The position numbers were made by a program, and so were the translations under genes. From contig JBAXKG010000003.1 in assembly GCA_037137455.1 (NCBI GenBank), positions 1 through 64,000 on the forward strand: DNA of 64,000 nucleotides. Reading direction: 5' to 3'. The stretch is from CAIVAT01 sp037137455 (GTDB lineage: Bacteria; Bacteroidota; Bacteroidia; Bacteroidales; FEN-979). The notes under the pieces are model-generated. The model worked only from the letters and a program-made list of their open reading frames with translations, ran no database searches and was not told the DNA's origin. Positions 1 to 8,752 of this stretch are shown here, in pieces. Position 1 is the first letter of the stretch. The number at the start of each line of letters is the position of its first letter.

Positions 1-890
1 TGCACTCCTACTGGGATGATTTCTTTACCATGAAAGGGTTGAAAGATGCAGCGGAAATTCAAAAAATACTTGGTGAAAAAGAATCTTATGAAAAGATAGA
101 AAAAGTCCGCGATGCCTTTAAGGAGAATCTTTACAACTCACTGCAACTCGCCATGAAAACGAGAAAAATCAATTACATCCCGGGTTGCGTGGAACTTGGC
201 GATTTTGATGCAACATCCACAACAATTGCATTAACGCCTTGTAATGAACTGAACAATTTGCCGAAGCCGCAGGTATATAACACCTTTGATAAATACTATG
301 AATTTTTCAAAAACAGGAGAGACGGGAAACTCGTGTGGGATAAGTACACTCCTTATGAGAACCGGCTGATAGGTTCCTTTATTATTCTGGATCAGCCGGA
401 CAGAGCGCATGAGCTGATCAAATTTTTCCTGAATGATCAGCGCCCGCAGGGATGGTATCACTGGGCAGAAGTGGTCTGGAAAGATTACCGCACTCCGCAA
501 TATATCGGGGATATGCCGCACACCTGGGTTGGCAGCGATTTTATCAATGCAATCCGGTCAATGTTTGTTTATGAAAACGAGTATGATCAATCGCTTGTTT
601 TAGCTTCTGCGCTTTACCAGGATTGGATTGATTCGCCTGCAGGCATGTCGGTCGAGCATCTGCCGACCTATTATGGTGAGATTTCATACGCCATAAAAAA
701 GGAGGGCAACAACTATCTTTTTTCTATTTCCGGTGATGTAAAACTTCCCACCAGCGGAATCAAAATCAAAAACTTCAACGGGTCAAAACTTCCGGTGAAA
801 ATAACGGTTAACGGATCTGAGAACAATGATTTTAATGAAAAGGAAATAGCGGTTAAAGTGCTGCCGGCAGAAGTGGTGATTTATTATTAA
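1..890 (+). CDS. Putative six-hairpin glycosidase, C-terminal part (5' truncated)
   Basis: The reading frame is open from the window edge, so the gene begins upstream; the first internal ATG is at 30. The visible residues just before it read HSYWDDFF, followed by a helical stretch, a GDFDATST segment and DMPHTWVG near residue 165 after that ATG. This pattern resembles large Bacteroidota proteins with an (alpha/alpha)6-barrel hydrolase domain, often annotated as F5/8 type C domain proteins. The last 70 or so residues look like a beta-sandwich tail. The catalytic part cannot be judged because the N-terminal portion is missing. It is followed after 22 bp by a sugar symporter and then two carbohydrate-active enzymes on the same strand, so a role in glycan breakdown is inferred. 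The exact GH family is not recognised. Confidence 0.6.
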   Translation, partial: HSYWDDFFTMKGLKDAAEIQKILGEKESYEKIEKVRDAFKENLYNSLQLAMKTRKINYIPGCVELGDFDATSTTIALTPCNELNNLPKPQVYNTFDKYYEFFKNRRDGKLVWDKYTPYENRLIGSFIILDQPDRAHELIKFFLNDQRPQGWYHWAEVVWKDYRTPQYIGDMPHTWVGSDFINAIRSMFVYENEYDQSLVLASALYQDWIDSPAGMSVEHLPTYYGEISYAIKKEGNNYLFSISGDVKLPTSGIKIKNFNGSKLPVKITVNGSENNDFNEKEIAVKVLPAEVVIYY

Positions 891-912
891 AGAATAGAAT
901 TATTCCCCAATT

Positions 913-2694
913 ATGAAAGAGCAAGAAATAAGCACAGATCACAGCACAAAACCGGAAGACCGGATTCGCTTTACCCAGTTGGCGGCATATGGAGCCGGGG
1001 GCATTATTCCCATCGCCCTTTTCAACGTAGCCGGAATCCTTGTCGGATTGATGGGTAATATAAGCCTGGGACTGAGCGCCTTCTGGCTGGGAGCCATTTT
1101 GATCGTTCCCCGTTTGTGGGATGCTCTGTCGGATCCCATTATTGGCCATTTTTCTGACAATACCCGAACCCGCTGGGGACGCCGGCGCCCCTATTTGCTG
1201 ATTGGAGGAATCCTCGTAGCAGTTTTTTTTGTTGTCATGTGGTGGATCCCCAAAGGTGATCTGGTTCGGGCCTGGTTTCCAAGTGAATCGGGCTTTCAAT
1301 GGTTTCAACTTTCCTATATTCTTTTTTCACTTCTTCTATTTTTTACAGCATGTAATATTTTCGAGATACCTCATGGCGCCCTTGGCATGGAGATGACGAC
1401 TGATTACCACGAACGTACCCGTCTTTTCAGCGCCAAGAGTTTTGTCGGCAATCTTTTTGCCATGAGCACACCCTGGCTTTTTGCCCTTGCCAGCATGGAA
1501 ATTTTCAAAGGTCCGGGAGGTAATGAAGCCGATGGTATGCGGTATGTCTCACTACTTATCGCGGCCATTCTGATTCCACTTTCTTTCTGGTGGTTTTTCA
1601 AATTACGTGAACCTGGATTTGTTAAAGCTGCAAAGCATGAAAAAACACCCTTCTGGAAAGACATGAAACAAACTGCCAGCAACAGAAATTTTATCATGCT
1701 TACATTGACAATTTTCACACTGGCAATGGGCTTTAATTTCGTCCAGTTGCTTGGGTCATACATTCCGATTTTTTATGTTTTCGGGGGCGACAAAGTTGCC
1801 GGCGCCTATCTGCTCGGAATTAACGGCACCATTTGGGCCATCACAGGGCTGTTAGCAGTATTCCCGCTCAACTGGATCAGCCCGAAATTGGGCAAACGAA
1901 ATACTCTCACCATTGCTATTTTACTCATGTGCCTTGCACAACTTTCCAAAGTTGTCTGCTACAACCCGTCATATCCCTATTTGATCATAATACCCACCAT
2001 TCTGCTTTCTGCCGGCATGCTCTTTTTCTTTACCCTGGGATCTTCAATGGTAGGGGATATATGTGATGAAGATGAATTAAAGACAGGTTATCGCTCCGAG
2101 GGAAGCTATTATTCGGTTTTCTGGTGGTTCATTAAAATGGGATCGGCCCTCGCCAGCTTTGTTGCGGGCGCCCTGATTGTATTTACTATGTTCGATGAAA
2201 CCCAGGTTACAAAAGTCGATAAACTTCAGGGTAGTGTCAGGCTGTTGCGCAACGAGGTGCAATTGAGGAAAGAAGGCAAACCATTGACAGGAAATTTTGA
2301 GGAGTTGATCGGGAAAGCCAGGATGCGCTCAATAGAGCTGATGTCGCACCTGGAGGCAAAATCCCTGGATACCAAAAACAGCAAAGCGCATTATGAAAAG
2401 CTCAACCAAGAGATTGCAAGGGTAAATAACCTCCTTATAAACATAAATACAGCCTCATCTCCTGATTCCCTTGATAATGAACTCGGCGCAATTGAAAGCG
2501 ACATCATGCAGCTCACGCAGCAGACGCCGTATACACTTTTAATGATGCGGGTGGTTGAGATCGGACTGCCACTATTATTAAGCATTTTTTCAATTTTCTT
2601 TGTCCTTCGTTACTCCCTTACTGAAAAACGAAGTCATGAAATTAAGGATCTGCTCAAACAACGAAATTTGGAGAAACTGACAACTGACAAATAA
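913..2694 (+). CDS. GPH-family sugar:cation symporter with a C-terminal soluble insertion
   Basis: This is a polytopic inner-membrane transporter of the glycoside-pentoside-hexuronide (MelB-like) branch of the major facilitator superfamily, predicted to import a sugar or oligosaccharide with a cation. The family signature is clear at residues 70-92: DALSDP, then G..SD.....WGRRRP. About eleven hydrophobic segments precede residue 430. Residues 432-537 form a charged, helix-prone, coiled-coil-like insertion, after which one final membrane segment (about 545-567) and a basic tail follow. With 593 residues it is about 100 longer than typical GPH transporters, and the insertion accounts for the excess. 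The gene ends 3 bp before the beta-galactosidase-like gene, so the two are almost certainly co-transcribed. The substrate is inferred only from the neighbours. Confidence 0.9.
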   Translation: MKEQEISTDHSTKPEDRIRFTQLAAYGAGGIIPIALFNVAGILVGLMGNISLGLSAFWLGAILIVPRLWDALSDPIIGHFSDNTRTRWGRRRPYLLIGGILVAVFFVVMWWIPKGDLVRAWFPSESGFQWFQLSYILFSLLLFFTACNIFEIPHGALGMEMTTDYHERTRLFSAKSFVGNLFAMSTPWLFALASMEIFKGPGGNEADGMRYVSLLIAAILIPLSFWWFFKLREPGFVKAAKHEKTPFWKDMKQTASNRNFIMLTLTIFTLAMGFNFVQLLGSYIPIFYVFGGDKVAGAYLLGINGTIWAITGLLAVFPLNWISPKLGKRNTLTIAILLMCLAQLSKVVCYNPSYPYLIIIPTILLSAGMLFFFTLGSSMVGDICDEDELKTGYRSEGSYYSVFWWFIKMGSALASFVAGALIVFTMFDETQVTKVDKLQGSVRLLRNEVQLRKEGKPLTGNFEELIGKARMRSIELMSHLEAKSLDTKNSKAHYEKLNQEIARVNNLLININTASSPDSLDNELGAIESDIMQLTQQTPYTLLMMRVVEIGLPLLLSIFSIFFVLRYSLTEKRSHEIKDLLKQRNLEKLTTDK

Positions 2695-2697
2695 CAA

Positions 2698-5124
2698 ATG
2701 AAGTTCAGTATCAAAGAAAACAGTTTTTATCTAAACGGCCAGAAGGTATTTCTGAATTCCGGAGAGATTCATTATTTCAGGATAAAGCGCAATCTGTGGG
2801 ACAAACATCTGGATGCAGCCAAAGAGGCAGGTTTAACTACTGTTTGCACCTACGTTCCCTGGGCATGGCACGAATCAGAAGAGTCTGTTTTTGATTTTGA
2901 TGGCACATCTTGCCCAGAGCGCGATCTGAATGGTTGGCTTCAGCGATGCCAGGCTCATGGATTGAATTGTATCGTAAAACCGGGACCATTCATCCTGGCA
3001 GAATTTCGTGGAGCCGGGCTGCCCGACTGGTTTATGGATCGGCATCGTGAAGAAGTTAAAATGCGCAACAGCAAAGGCGGGATTGTTCAAAGTGACGGAG
3101 TCAGCCTGTTTAATCCTGAATATCTGGAAAAGGTGGCGTTGTGGTACGATAAAATCATGCCATTCATCGGTGAACGGGAAGTATCGGTTGGGGGTCCGAT
3201 TATTATGATGCAGATCTGCAATGAGATCGGCGTATTTTCATGGCTGGCGAAGCAGGCGGACTATGGCAACGGGGTGAAGGATCGTTTCATTGCATATTTA
3301 TCACATAAGTTTATCACTATTGCTGAAGTGAATAATTTGTGGGGAACAGATTATCCCGACTTTACTCATATCGTACTTCCACCTGATGGAAAGGTTCCAT
3401 ATGCATCAAAGTTTGATCGTGGCCGCGATTATGAATGGCACTGCTTCTGGAGAATCTATTATGGCGACTATTTGAGAATGCTGACGGGCATGGCAAGGGA
3501 GAGAGGTGTCACCGTTCAATTGTATCACAATCTTCCAGGCTGGATCTATGGGAATGGCTATGAATTTCCGGTCAATATCACTATGTACGAAGATCTTTTT
3601 GGCGATAAGAGTGAGATCATCTTCGGAGTCGATCACATCCCCGAATTCATGTCATACCGTAATTTGCATGACGACCGGATCATCAACGACATCACTTTCG
3701 CCATGCAGGGAAATAAGCCGCTGTTTGCGGCTGAGTTTCAGTGCGGTTCCCGCGAATATCACGTGGTTACGAATCCTCAGGAGATGGAGCTCTTCTATAA
3801 AGCCAGCGTAGCCAATGGTTTGACCGGCTGGAATTATTATATGTTTTCGCAGGGGCAAAACCCAAGCCGCAAAGGCTATTCCGGAGAGATTTTCTACTGG
3901 TTCAACCCGCTCACTGCTGAAGGTGAGCGTACCAGTACATTCCCATTGGTCAAACGGATGAGTAAAATTGTAAAAACATCTGAATGTCTTATCGTTCATG
4001 CAAAACGAAGGGCTGAAATTTGTATCCTGTTCTATCCTCCTTATTATGCAACAGAACTGGAACGGCCTGTTGATGCACGATGTGAACTGCAATTCATCCC
4101 GTCGGCCATCCGGAGGCCGGCATATTTCGACGGTTTACTGAAAGCGCTTCAAGTCCTAAATATCGATTATGATATGGTTGATCTGAGCAAGGCTTCTGCT
4201 AATTCATTAAGTAAGTATAAACAGATTTGGGCATTTAGCACTGATGAGATGAATTCCAGAGATCAGCAGGTCATTGTTGATTACGTCAGAGCCGGCGGCA
4301 ACGGCGTTCTTTTCCCATACCTGCCTGATCGTGAGATGTCACAGAAACCCTGCACCATTATTCGCGAAGCCTTGTCAATATCACCTTCCGGGACAGAAAT
4401 TATCGACTCGCCATTGATTGATATATACGACCAGAAAGATATCAAGTGTGCCAATCCGTTGATTATATATTTTGCAGAATCTTTAGCAGGCGCTGAAATT
4501 ATTGCCCGAACGATTCATGGCACTGCGTGTGGATTCACAAAAGCGCTCGGCAGCGGATCGGTGATTCACCTTGGAACCTGGATCGGATTCGACACCGAAG
4601 GACATAAACCGGTTTATGAAGCAATACTGAAGAGATCAGGCGCTAAACTCAGGCAGACATCAACAGACAATGATTTTATCATTGTCAGAGAACGGTTCAC
4701 AACTGACTATGCTGCAGTTCTTTTCATCGGAAATTATTACAATGAAGAACAATCCGGCAAAATTTTCTATACGCATCCTGAAAGTGGCGAAGCTATCAAA
4801 ATTCCATACGTACAGGATGAAATTTTATGGCCGGCATTATATGGAGTATTGACTCCGGTTTGCCTGGAGGTTGCCGACGGATTAAAAATTCTGCACTCCA
4901 CCTCTGATATTCTGGGGATTGCAGAAATAAATGGGCAAATTGAGATTACGCTGTACGGCGATCGTGACCTGGCCGGGGAGATCGTATTTGAAGGAGCGAA
5001 TGTTCAAAGTATCAATTCTGCAACAATAGATGGCGAGGCTGTTAAAATGGTTCGTGACGAGAAACGAGTTGCATTCATTTATAGACACAAACACAAGGGC
5101 GAAATGATTCTTGCTATTCAATAA
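2698..5124 (+). CDS. GH35-type beta-galactosidase-like glycoside hydrolase
   Basis: The N-terminal half is a TIM barrel with GH35 hallmarks: SGEIHYFRI at residues 21-29, TYVPWAWHE at 51-59, and KPGPFILAEFRGAGLPDW at 94-111. The predicted acid/base is Glu176 in QICNEIG, and the predicted nucleophile is Glu346 in LFAAEFQCG. The middle part (about residues 460-640) resembles the trimerisation/amidotransferase-like domain of GH42 enzymes, and a beta-rich tail follows. No signal peptide is seen, so it probably acts in the cytoplasm on a sugar imported by the symporter 3 bp upstream. The usual GH35 reaction is release of terminal beta-galactose, but related enzymes cut other beta-linked sugars, so the substrate is open. 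Confidence 0.85.
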   Translation: MKFSIKENSFYLNGQKVFLNSGEIHYFRIKRNLWDKHLDAAKEAGLTTVCTYVPWAWHESEESVFDFDGTSCPERDLNGWLQRCQAHGLNCIVKPGPFILAEFRGAGLPDWFMDRHREEVKMRNSKGGIVQSDGVSLFNPEYLEKVALWYDKIMPFIGEREVSVGGPIIMMQICNEIGVFSWLAKQADYGNGVKDRFIAYLSHKFITIAEVNNLWGTDYPDFTHIVLPPDGKVPYASKFDRGRDYEWHCFWRIYYGDYLRMLTGMARERGVTVQLYHNLPGWIYGNGYEFPVNITMYEDLFGDKSEIIFGVDHIPEFMSYRNLHDDRIINDITFAMQGNKPLFAAEFQCGSREYHVVTNPQEMELFYKASVANGLTGWNYYMFSQGQNPSRKGYSGEIFYWFNPLTAEGERTSTFPLVKRMSKIVKTSECLIVHAKRRAEICILFYPPYYATELERPVDARCELQFIPSAIRRPAYFDGLLKALQVLNIDYDMVDLSKASANSLSKYKQIWAFSTDEMNSRDQQVIVDYVRAGGNGVLFPYLPDREMSQKPCTIIREALSISPSGTEIIDSPLIDIYDQKDIKCANPLIIYFAESLAGAEIIARTIHGTACGFTKALGSGSVIHLGTWIGFDTEGHKPVYEAILKRSGAKLRQTSTDNDFIIVRERFTTDYAAVLFIGNYYNEEQSGKIFYTHPESGEAIKIPYVQDEILWPALYGVLTPVCLEVADGLKILHSTSDILGIAEINGQIEITLYGDRDLAGEIVFEGANVQSINSATIDGEAVKMVRDEKRVAFIYRHKHKGEMILAIQ

Positions 5125-5197
5125 AACAAAGCCTTAACTATGGGTTAGCAAAAGTGGATTCCGATGGTGAAAAATAATTTAACGATGAAAATTAAAA

Positions 5198-8100
5198 ATG
5201 AAGATTAAAAATTCCCATGGCTTGTCTTTTGATTTTCTGGGAAATGGCTCAGTTAAATGCATTGAAGTTGATCCGATCCGAATCAGCCTAAAACCCGCAA
5301 CCCCGTTTTCAAAATCGGGCGCAAATCTCTGGTTGAGGAAAAGAACAAAACCTTTTGAATTCATAGCGCTGTTAGGTCCGGAAAGCAATAGCCTTTTTAA
5401 AGTGAGCGATGATTCATTTATTGCTGAAGGCAGCTGGTCTGGTCTTGATTATGTGTGTGAATTGCAACTCTCAAAAGAAAATTTTAGCTGGCAGTGGCGT
5501 ATTAATATTTTCAATAAATCTGATGATAATGTTGACCTTGATTTAATTTGCGTTCAGGATGCAGGTTTGAAACAAATATCTGAAGGACTGGTCAATGAAT
5601 ATTATGTAAGTCAATATCTTGAAAGACTTATTCTCGAAGATAAAAGCTATGGCTCTGTCATATGCTGCCGCCAAAACATGAAAGAATCCGTGGGTAATCC
5701 TTGGTTGATGATGGCTTGTGAAAATGCAGCCACATCAGCAAGTGTTGATGGCATGCAGTTTTATGGTAAAACATACCGGGAAACCGGAATTCCGGAAGGG
5801 CTGCAGTCAGACAGACTGGGAGGTGAATATGCCGGGGAATCGTCAGTTCTTGCCTTGCAGGAAAAACCATTCAACCTGGCTGCCGGGGATCATCATAAAA
5901 GCGTTTTTATCGCAAATTATCTGCAGGATCACCCCCAGGCAACCTCCTTTGATGATCTTTCCCGTTTAGCCGGTATTATGTCTGAATTCGGGGATGAGGT
6001 TTTATCTCAAAATTCAGCTGAGCTTTTTACTCAGGAGAAAAACATTTTTAATGTATCTGGTTTATTACCGGTTAATGATCTTAGTGATGAAGATATTACC
6101 CGGTTTTTTGGTGCAGAGAGGCGTCATTGTGAAGAAGAAAATGGCCAGTTATTATCATTCTTCTGCAGGCAAAACAACCACGTCATGTTGCGTGCGAAAG
6201 AAATCATAGTTGACCGCCCGCATGCTCATATAATGCAAGCCCAAGCCGGATATGCCCCCGATGAAAATATTGTATCAACAACCTCATTTGCATTTGGTGT
6301 TTTCAATTCGCATCTTTCGCAGGGCAATACAAATTTTAACGTTTTTCTCTCCATTTGCACCAGCCAGTTTAATCTCGAACCTGAAACAGGGCAACGGATT
6401 TTTGTTGAGATCGATGGACGGCAATATTTACTTGGAGTTCCTTCTGCTTTTGAGATAGGGTTGAATCATTGCAGGTGGATTTACAAATCTGGTGATCATT
6501 GCTTCCAGATTCGTACCTGGACATCGGCCACAGCGCCACAGGTAAACATGGATTTCAAAGTTATCAAAGGAAGCAAGGTGAACCTGTTGATTACCCATGA
6601 TTTTGATCGTCTCAATGGCTGGACTGTCGCCGCAGGCAATACAGACAGGGAGTATGTTGCTAAACCAAAAGCAGGCAGCATGATCGCGGAAAAGTTTCCC
6701 GGGGCACAATTCAGAATGATAATTCAACAGCTTAATTCTGATTATAAACCCTGCGGAAAAGAAGCGCTATATCCCGATTATCAAGGCCGTGGGTCATCTT
6801 TGTTCGTTCTCGAAGTACGGGAACCATCTGATTTCTGTATGAGTTTCATTGGCGAAGTTTGCTCCGTTGCCAAAACTGTAGATATTAAAGATTCTGATGT
6901 TCAATGGCTTTCTGATTGCCGGGATGGCCAAACTGTTTGGCAAAACTTGTGTTTAAATCTGTCGCTGAAAGGAGATCATTATGACTCCGCAGCCATTCAG
7001 GAAATTCTTCCCTGGTATGGAATGAATGCGCTGACCCATTTTTTAACACCATATGGGTTAGAACAATTCAGCGGAGCTGCCTGGGGTACGCGCGATATCG
7101 CCCAGGGGCCGTTTGACCTGCTGTTGTGTATGGAAAAGTATGCGGAGGCTAAACAGGTACTGCGTATCATTTTTTCGAATCAGAATCCGGATGGGGGATG
7201 GACGCAGTGGTGGATGTTCGACAGCTACACAAATATCCGGGCCGACAGCTCTCATGGAGATGTTTTTTACTGGTGTATGATTGCTCTGAGTAATTATATC
7301 AAAGTTACCGGCGATTTGAAAATCCTCGATGAACTTTTACCTTATTATCACGAAAAAGCTAATGCAAATACTGAAAAAACGCAATTCAGTGAACACGTTG
7401 ACAGGCTTATTAAAATGATCGTTGATTCATTTATTCCGGGCACTGCGCTGGTTCCCTTTGGTGGTGGCGACTGGAATGATTCATTGCAACCGGTAAGCAA
7501 GGAATTGGCCCGGTGCATGATTTCAAGCTGGACGGTTGAAATGAATTACCAGGCTTTTACTCAATATCAATTTGTGTATGAGCAGATCGGGAATACTACT
7601 AAAGCCATAGAATTGAAAGAAATTTGCGAACAGATTAAAGCAGATTTTAACAAATATTTGATCCGGGATGGAGTAGTTGCAGGGTATGGGCTGGTTGAAG
7701 AAAATCGTCGTATCAGCTTGTTGCTTCATCCAAGTGATCATAAAACAAATATTCAGTACAGTATTTTGCCGATGAATCGCGGAATCATTTCTGAAATATT
7801 TACAAAAGAGCAGGCATTGCACCACCAGGATCTGATTGAACAGCATTTGAAAGGCCCTGATGGCGCCCGTTTGATGAATCGTCCACTCAAATACAAAGGT
7901 GGTATTCAAACGCTTTTTCAAAGAGCCGAAAGCAGCACCTTTTTTGGCCGCGAGATTGGACTGATGTATGTTCACGAACATATCCGTTATGCCGAATCAC
8001 AAGCCATTACAGGCAGAGCAGATGCTTTTGTGAAAGCGCTTCGTCAGGCAATTCCGGTAGGTTATAATGACATAGTGCCCTGCGGCGATTTTCGTCAATC

Positions 8101-8542
8101 AAACTGTTATTACAGCAGTTCTGATGTAGCATTCAAGAATCGATATGAAGCCGATGAACGTTACGATGAGATAAAAACAGGAAATATTCAGCTGAAAGGA
8201 GGATGGCGGGTTTATTCAAGCGGGCCCGGCATTTATATTGGCCTGATTGTTACACGATTGCTTGGGTTGCGAATCGAATCCGGAAACGTAATTGTTGATC
8301 CGGTTATTCCACTTTCTTTGGATGGCTTTTCTGCTTCAATCACTTTTATGAGTCATCCGGTGACATTCTTCTATTCAGTAAAGGAAAGTAATTTTAGTCC
8401 CAAAACTATTTCAATAAACGGTAAGCCAATCAGGTTTACTTTTGAATGTAACAAATACCGCCTGGGTGGGGCCGTTATTCCTTCTAATCAATTTTTGGCA
8501 ATGTTGAATCAACAGGAAAACACTGTTGAAATACAACTTTAG
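5198..8542 (+). CDS. Long glycoside phosphorylase-like protein (GH94/GH149/GH161 type)
   Basis: The protein has the layout of clan GH-Q inverting phosphorylases: an N-terminal beta-sandwich, then an (alpha/alpha)6 barrel, then a small beta tail. Clear motifs are WGTRDIAQGP (about residues 628-637), the DWND motif at residues 758-761 that carries the general acid in GH94, and a late glycine-rich segment with GWRVYSSGPGIY. At 1114 residues it is longer than cellobiose phosphorylases (about 800) and closer to the long GH149 and GH161 beta-1,3-glucan phosphorylases. The N-terminal NGS...ANLWLR pattern also fits the long type. No signal peptide is present. Such an enzyme would split a beta-glucoside with phosphate in the cytoplasm after uptake. 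The start at 5198 lies 13 nt after a near-copy of itself at 5185, which opens only a seven-codon frame. The precise family and specificity are uncertain. Confidence 0.75.
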   Translation: MKIKNSHGLSFDFLGNGSVKCIEVDPIRISLKPATPFSKSGANLWLRKRTKPFEFIALLGPESNSLFKVSDDSFIAEGSWSGLDYVCELQLSKENFSWQWRINIFNKSDDNVDLDLICVQDAGLKQISEGLVNEYYVSQYLERLILEDKSYGSVICCRQNMKESVGNPWLMMACENAATSASVDGMQFYGKTYRETGIPEGLQSDRLGGEYAGESSVLALQEKPFNLAAGDHHKSVFIANYLQDHPQATSFDDLSRLAGIMSEFGDEVLSQNSAELFTQEKNIFNVSGLLPVNDLSDEDITRFFGAERRHCEEENGQLLSFFCRQNNHVMLRAKEIIVDRPHAHIMQAQAGYAPDENIVSTTSFAFGVFNSHLSQGNTNFNVFLSICTSQFNLEPETGQRIFVEIDGRQYLLGVPSAFEIGLNHCRWIYKSGDHCFQIRTWTSATAPQVNMDFKVIKGSKVNLLITHDFDRLNGWTVAAGNTDREYVAKPKAGSMIAEKFPGAQFRMIIQQLNSDYKPCGKEALYPDYQGRGSSLFVLEVREPSDFCMSFIGEVCSVAKTVDIKDSDVQWLSDCRDGQTVWQNLCLNLSLKGDHYDSAAIQEILPWYGMNALTHFLTPYGLEQFSGAAWGTRDIAQGPFDLLLCMEKYAEAKQVLRIIFSNQNPDGGWTQWWMFDSYTNIRADSSHGDVFYWCMIALSNYIKVTGDLKILDELLPYYHEKANANTEKTQFSEHVDRLIKMIVDSFIPGTALVPFGGGDWNDSLQPVSKELARCMISSWTVEMNYQAFTQYQFVYEQIGNTTKAIELKEICEQIKADFNKYLIRDGVVAGYGLVEENRRISLLLHPSDHKTNIQYSILPMNRGIISEIFTKEQALHHQDLIEQHLKGPDGARLMNRPLKYKGGIQTLFQRAESSTFFGREIGLMYVHEHIRYAESQAITGRADAFVKALRQAIPVGYNDIVPCGDFRQSNCYYSSSDVAFKNRYEADERYDEIKTGNIQLKGGWRVYSSGPGIYIGLIVTRLLGLRIESGNVIVDPVIPLSLDGFSASITFMSHPVTFFYSVKESNFSPKTISINGKPIRFTFECNKYRLGGAVIPSNQFLAMLNQQENTVEIQL

Positions 8543-8717
8543 TGGTGCACCAGCCTGTAGTTGATAATTGTTTTTTGAATAAAACGATATACACTAAAGC
8601 CGAAGTGTAAGCTTCCCAAACTTGGTTTTTGAATAATGGTAACTTTGAAAAAACATACGAATTTCGATAAATTGATCAAATGTTTTCAAATGTGAAAGTT
8701 TGGACGCAGAATATAGT

Positions 8718-8725
8718 TATTTTTG
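8718..8725 (+). promoter_or_regulatory. Bacteroidota -7 promoter element
   Basis: TATTTTTG fits TAnnTTTG and lies 27 bp before the ATG of the T9SS protein. A TTTG at 8699-8702 could be the -33 element, but the 15 bp spacing is shorter than usual. The 8543-8752 intergenic region otherwise shows nothing recognisable. Confidence 0.45.
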
Positions 8726-8752
8726 TTGATATGTACAGTTAATACAGATACT

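Noticed and set aside
5185..5208. Seven-codon upstream frame before the phosphorylase gene
   Set aside because: It is a near-copy of the true start sequence and encodes only a seven-residue peptide; no leader-peptide or attenuation structure was seen.
8723..8752. TTG start for the T9SS protein
   Set aside because: The TTG overlaps the promoter -7 element and the following ATG opens a normal signal peptide.
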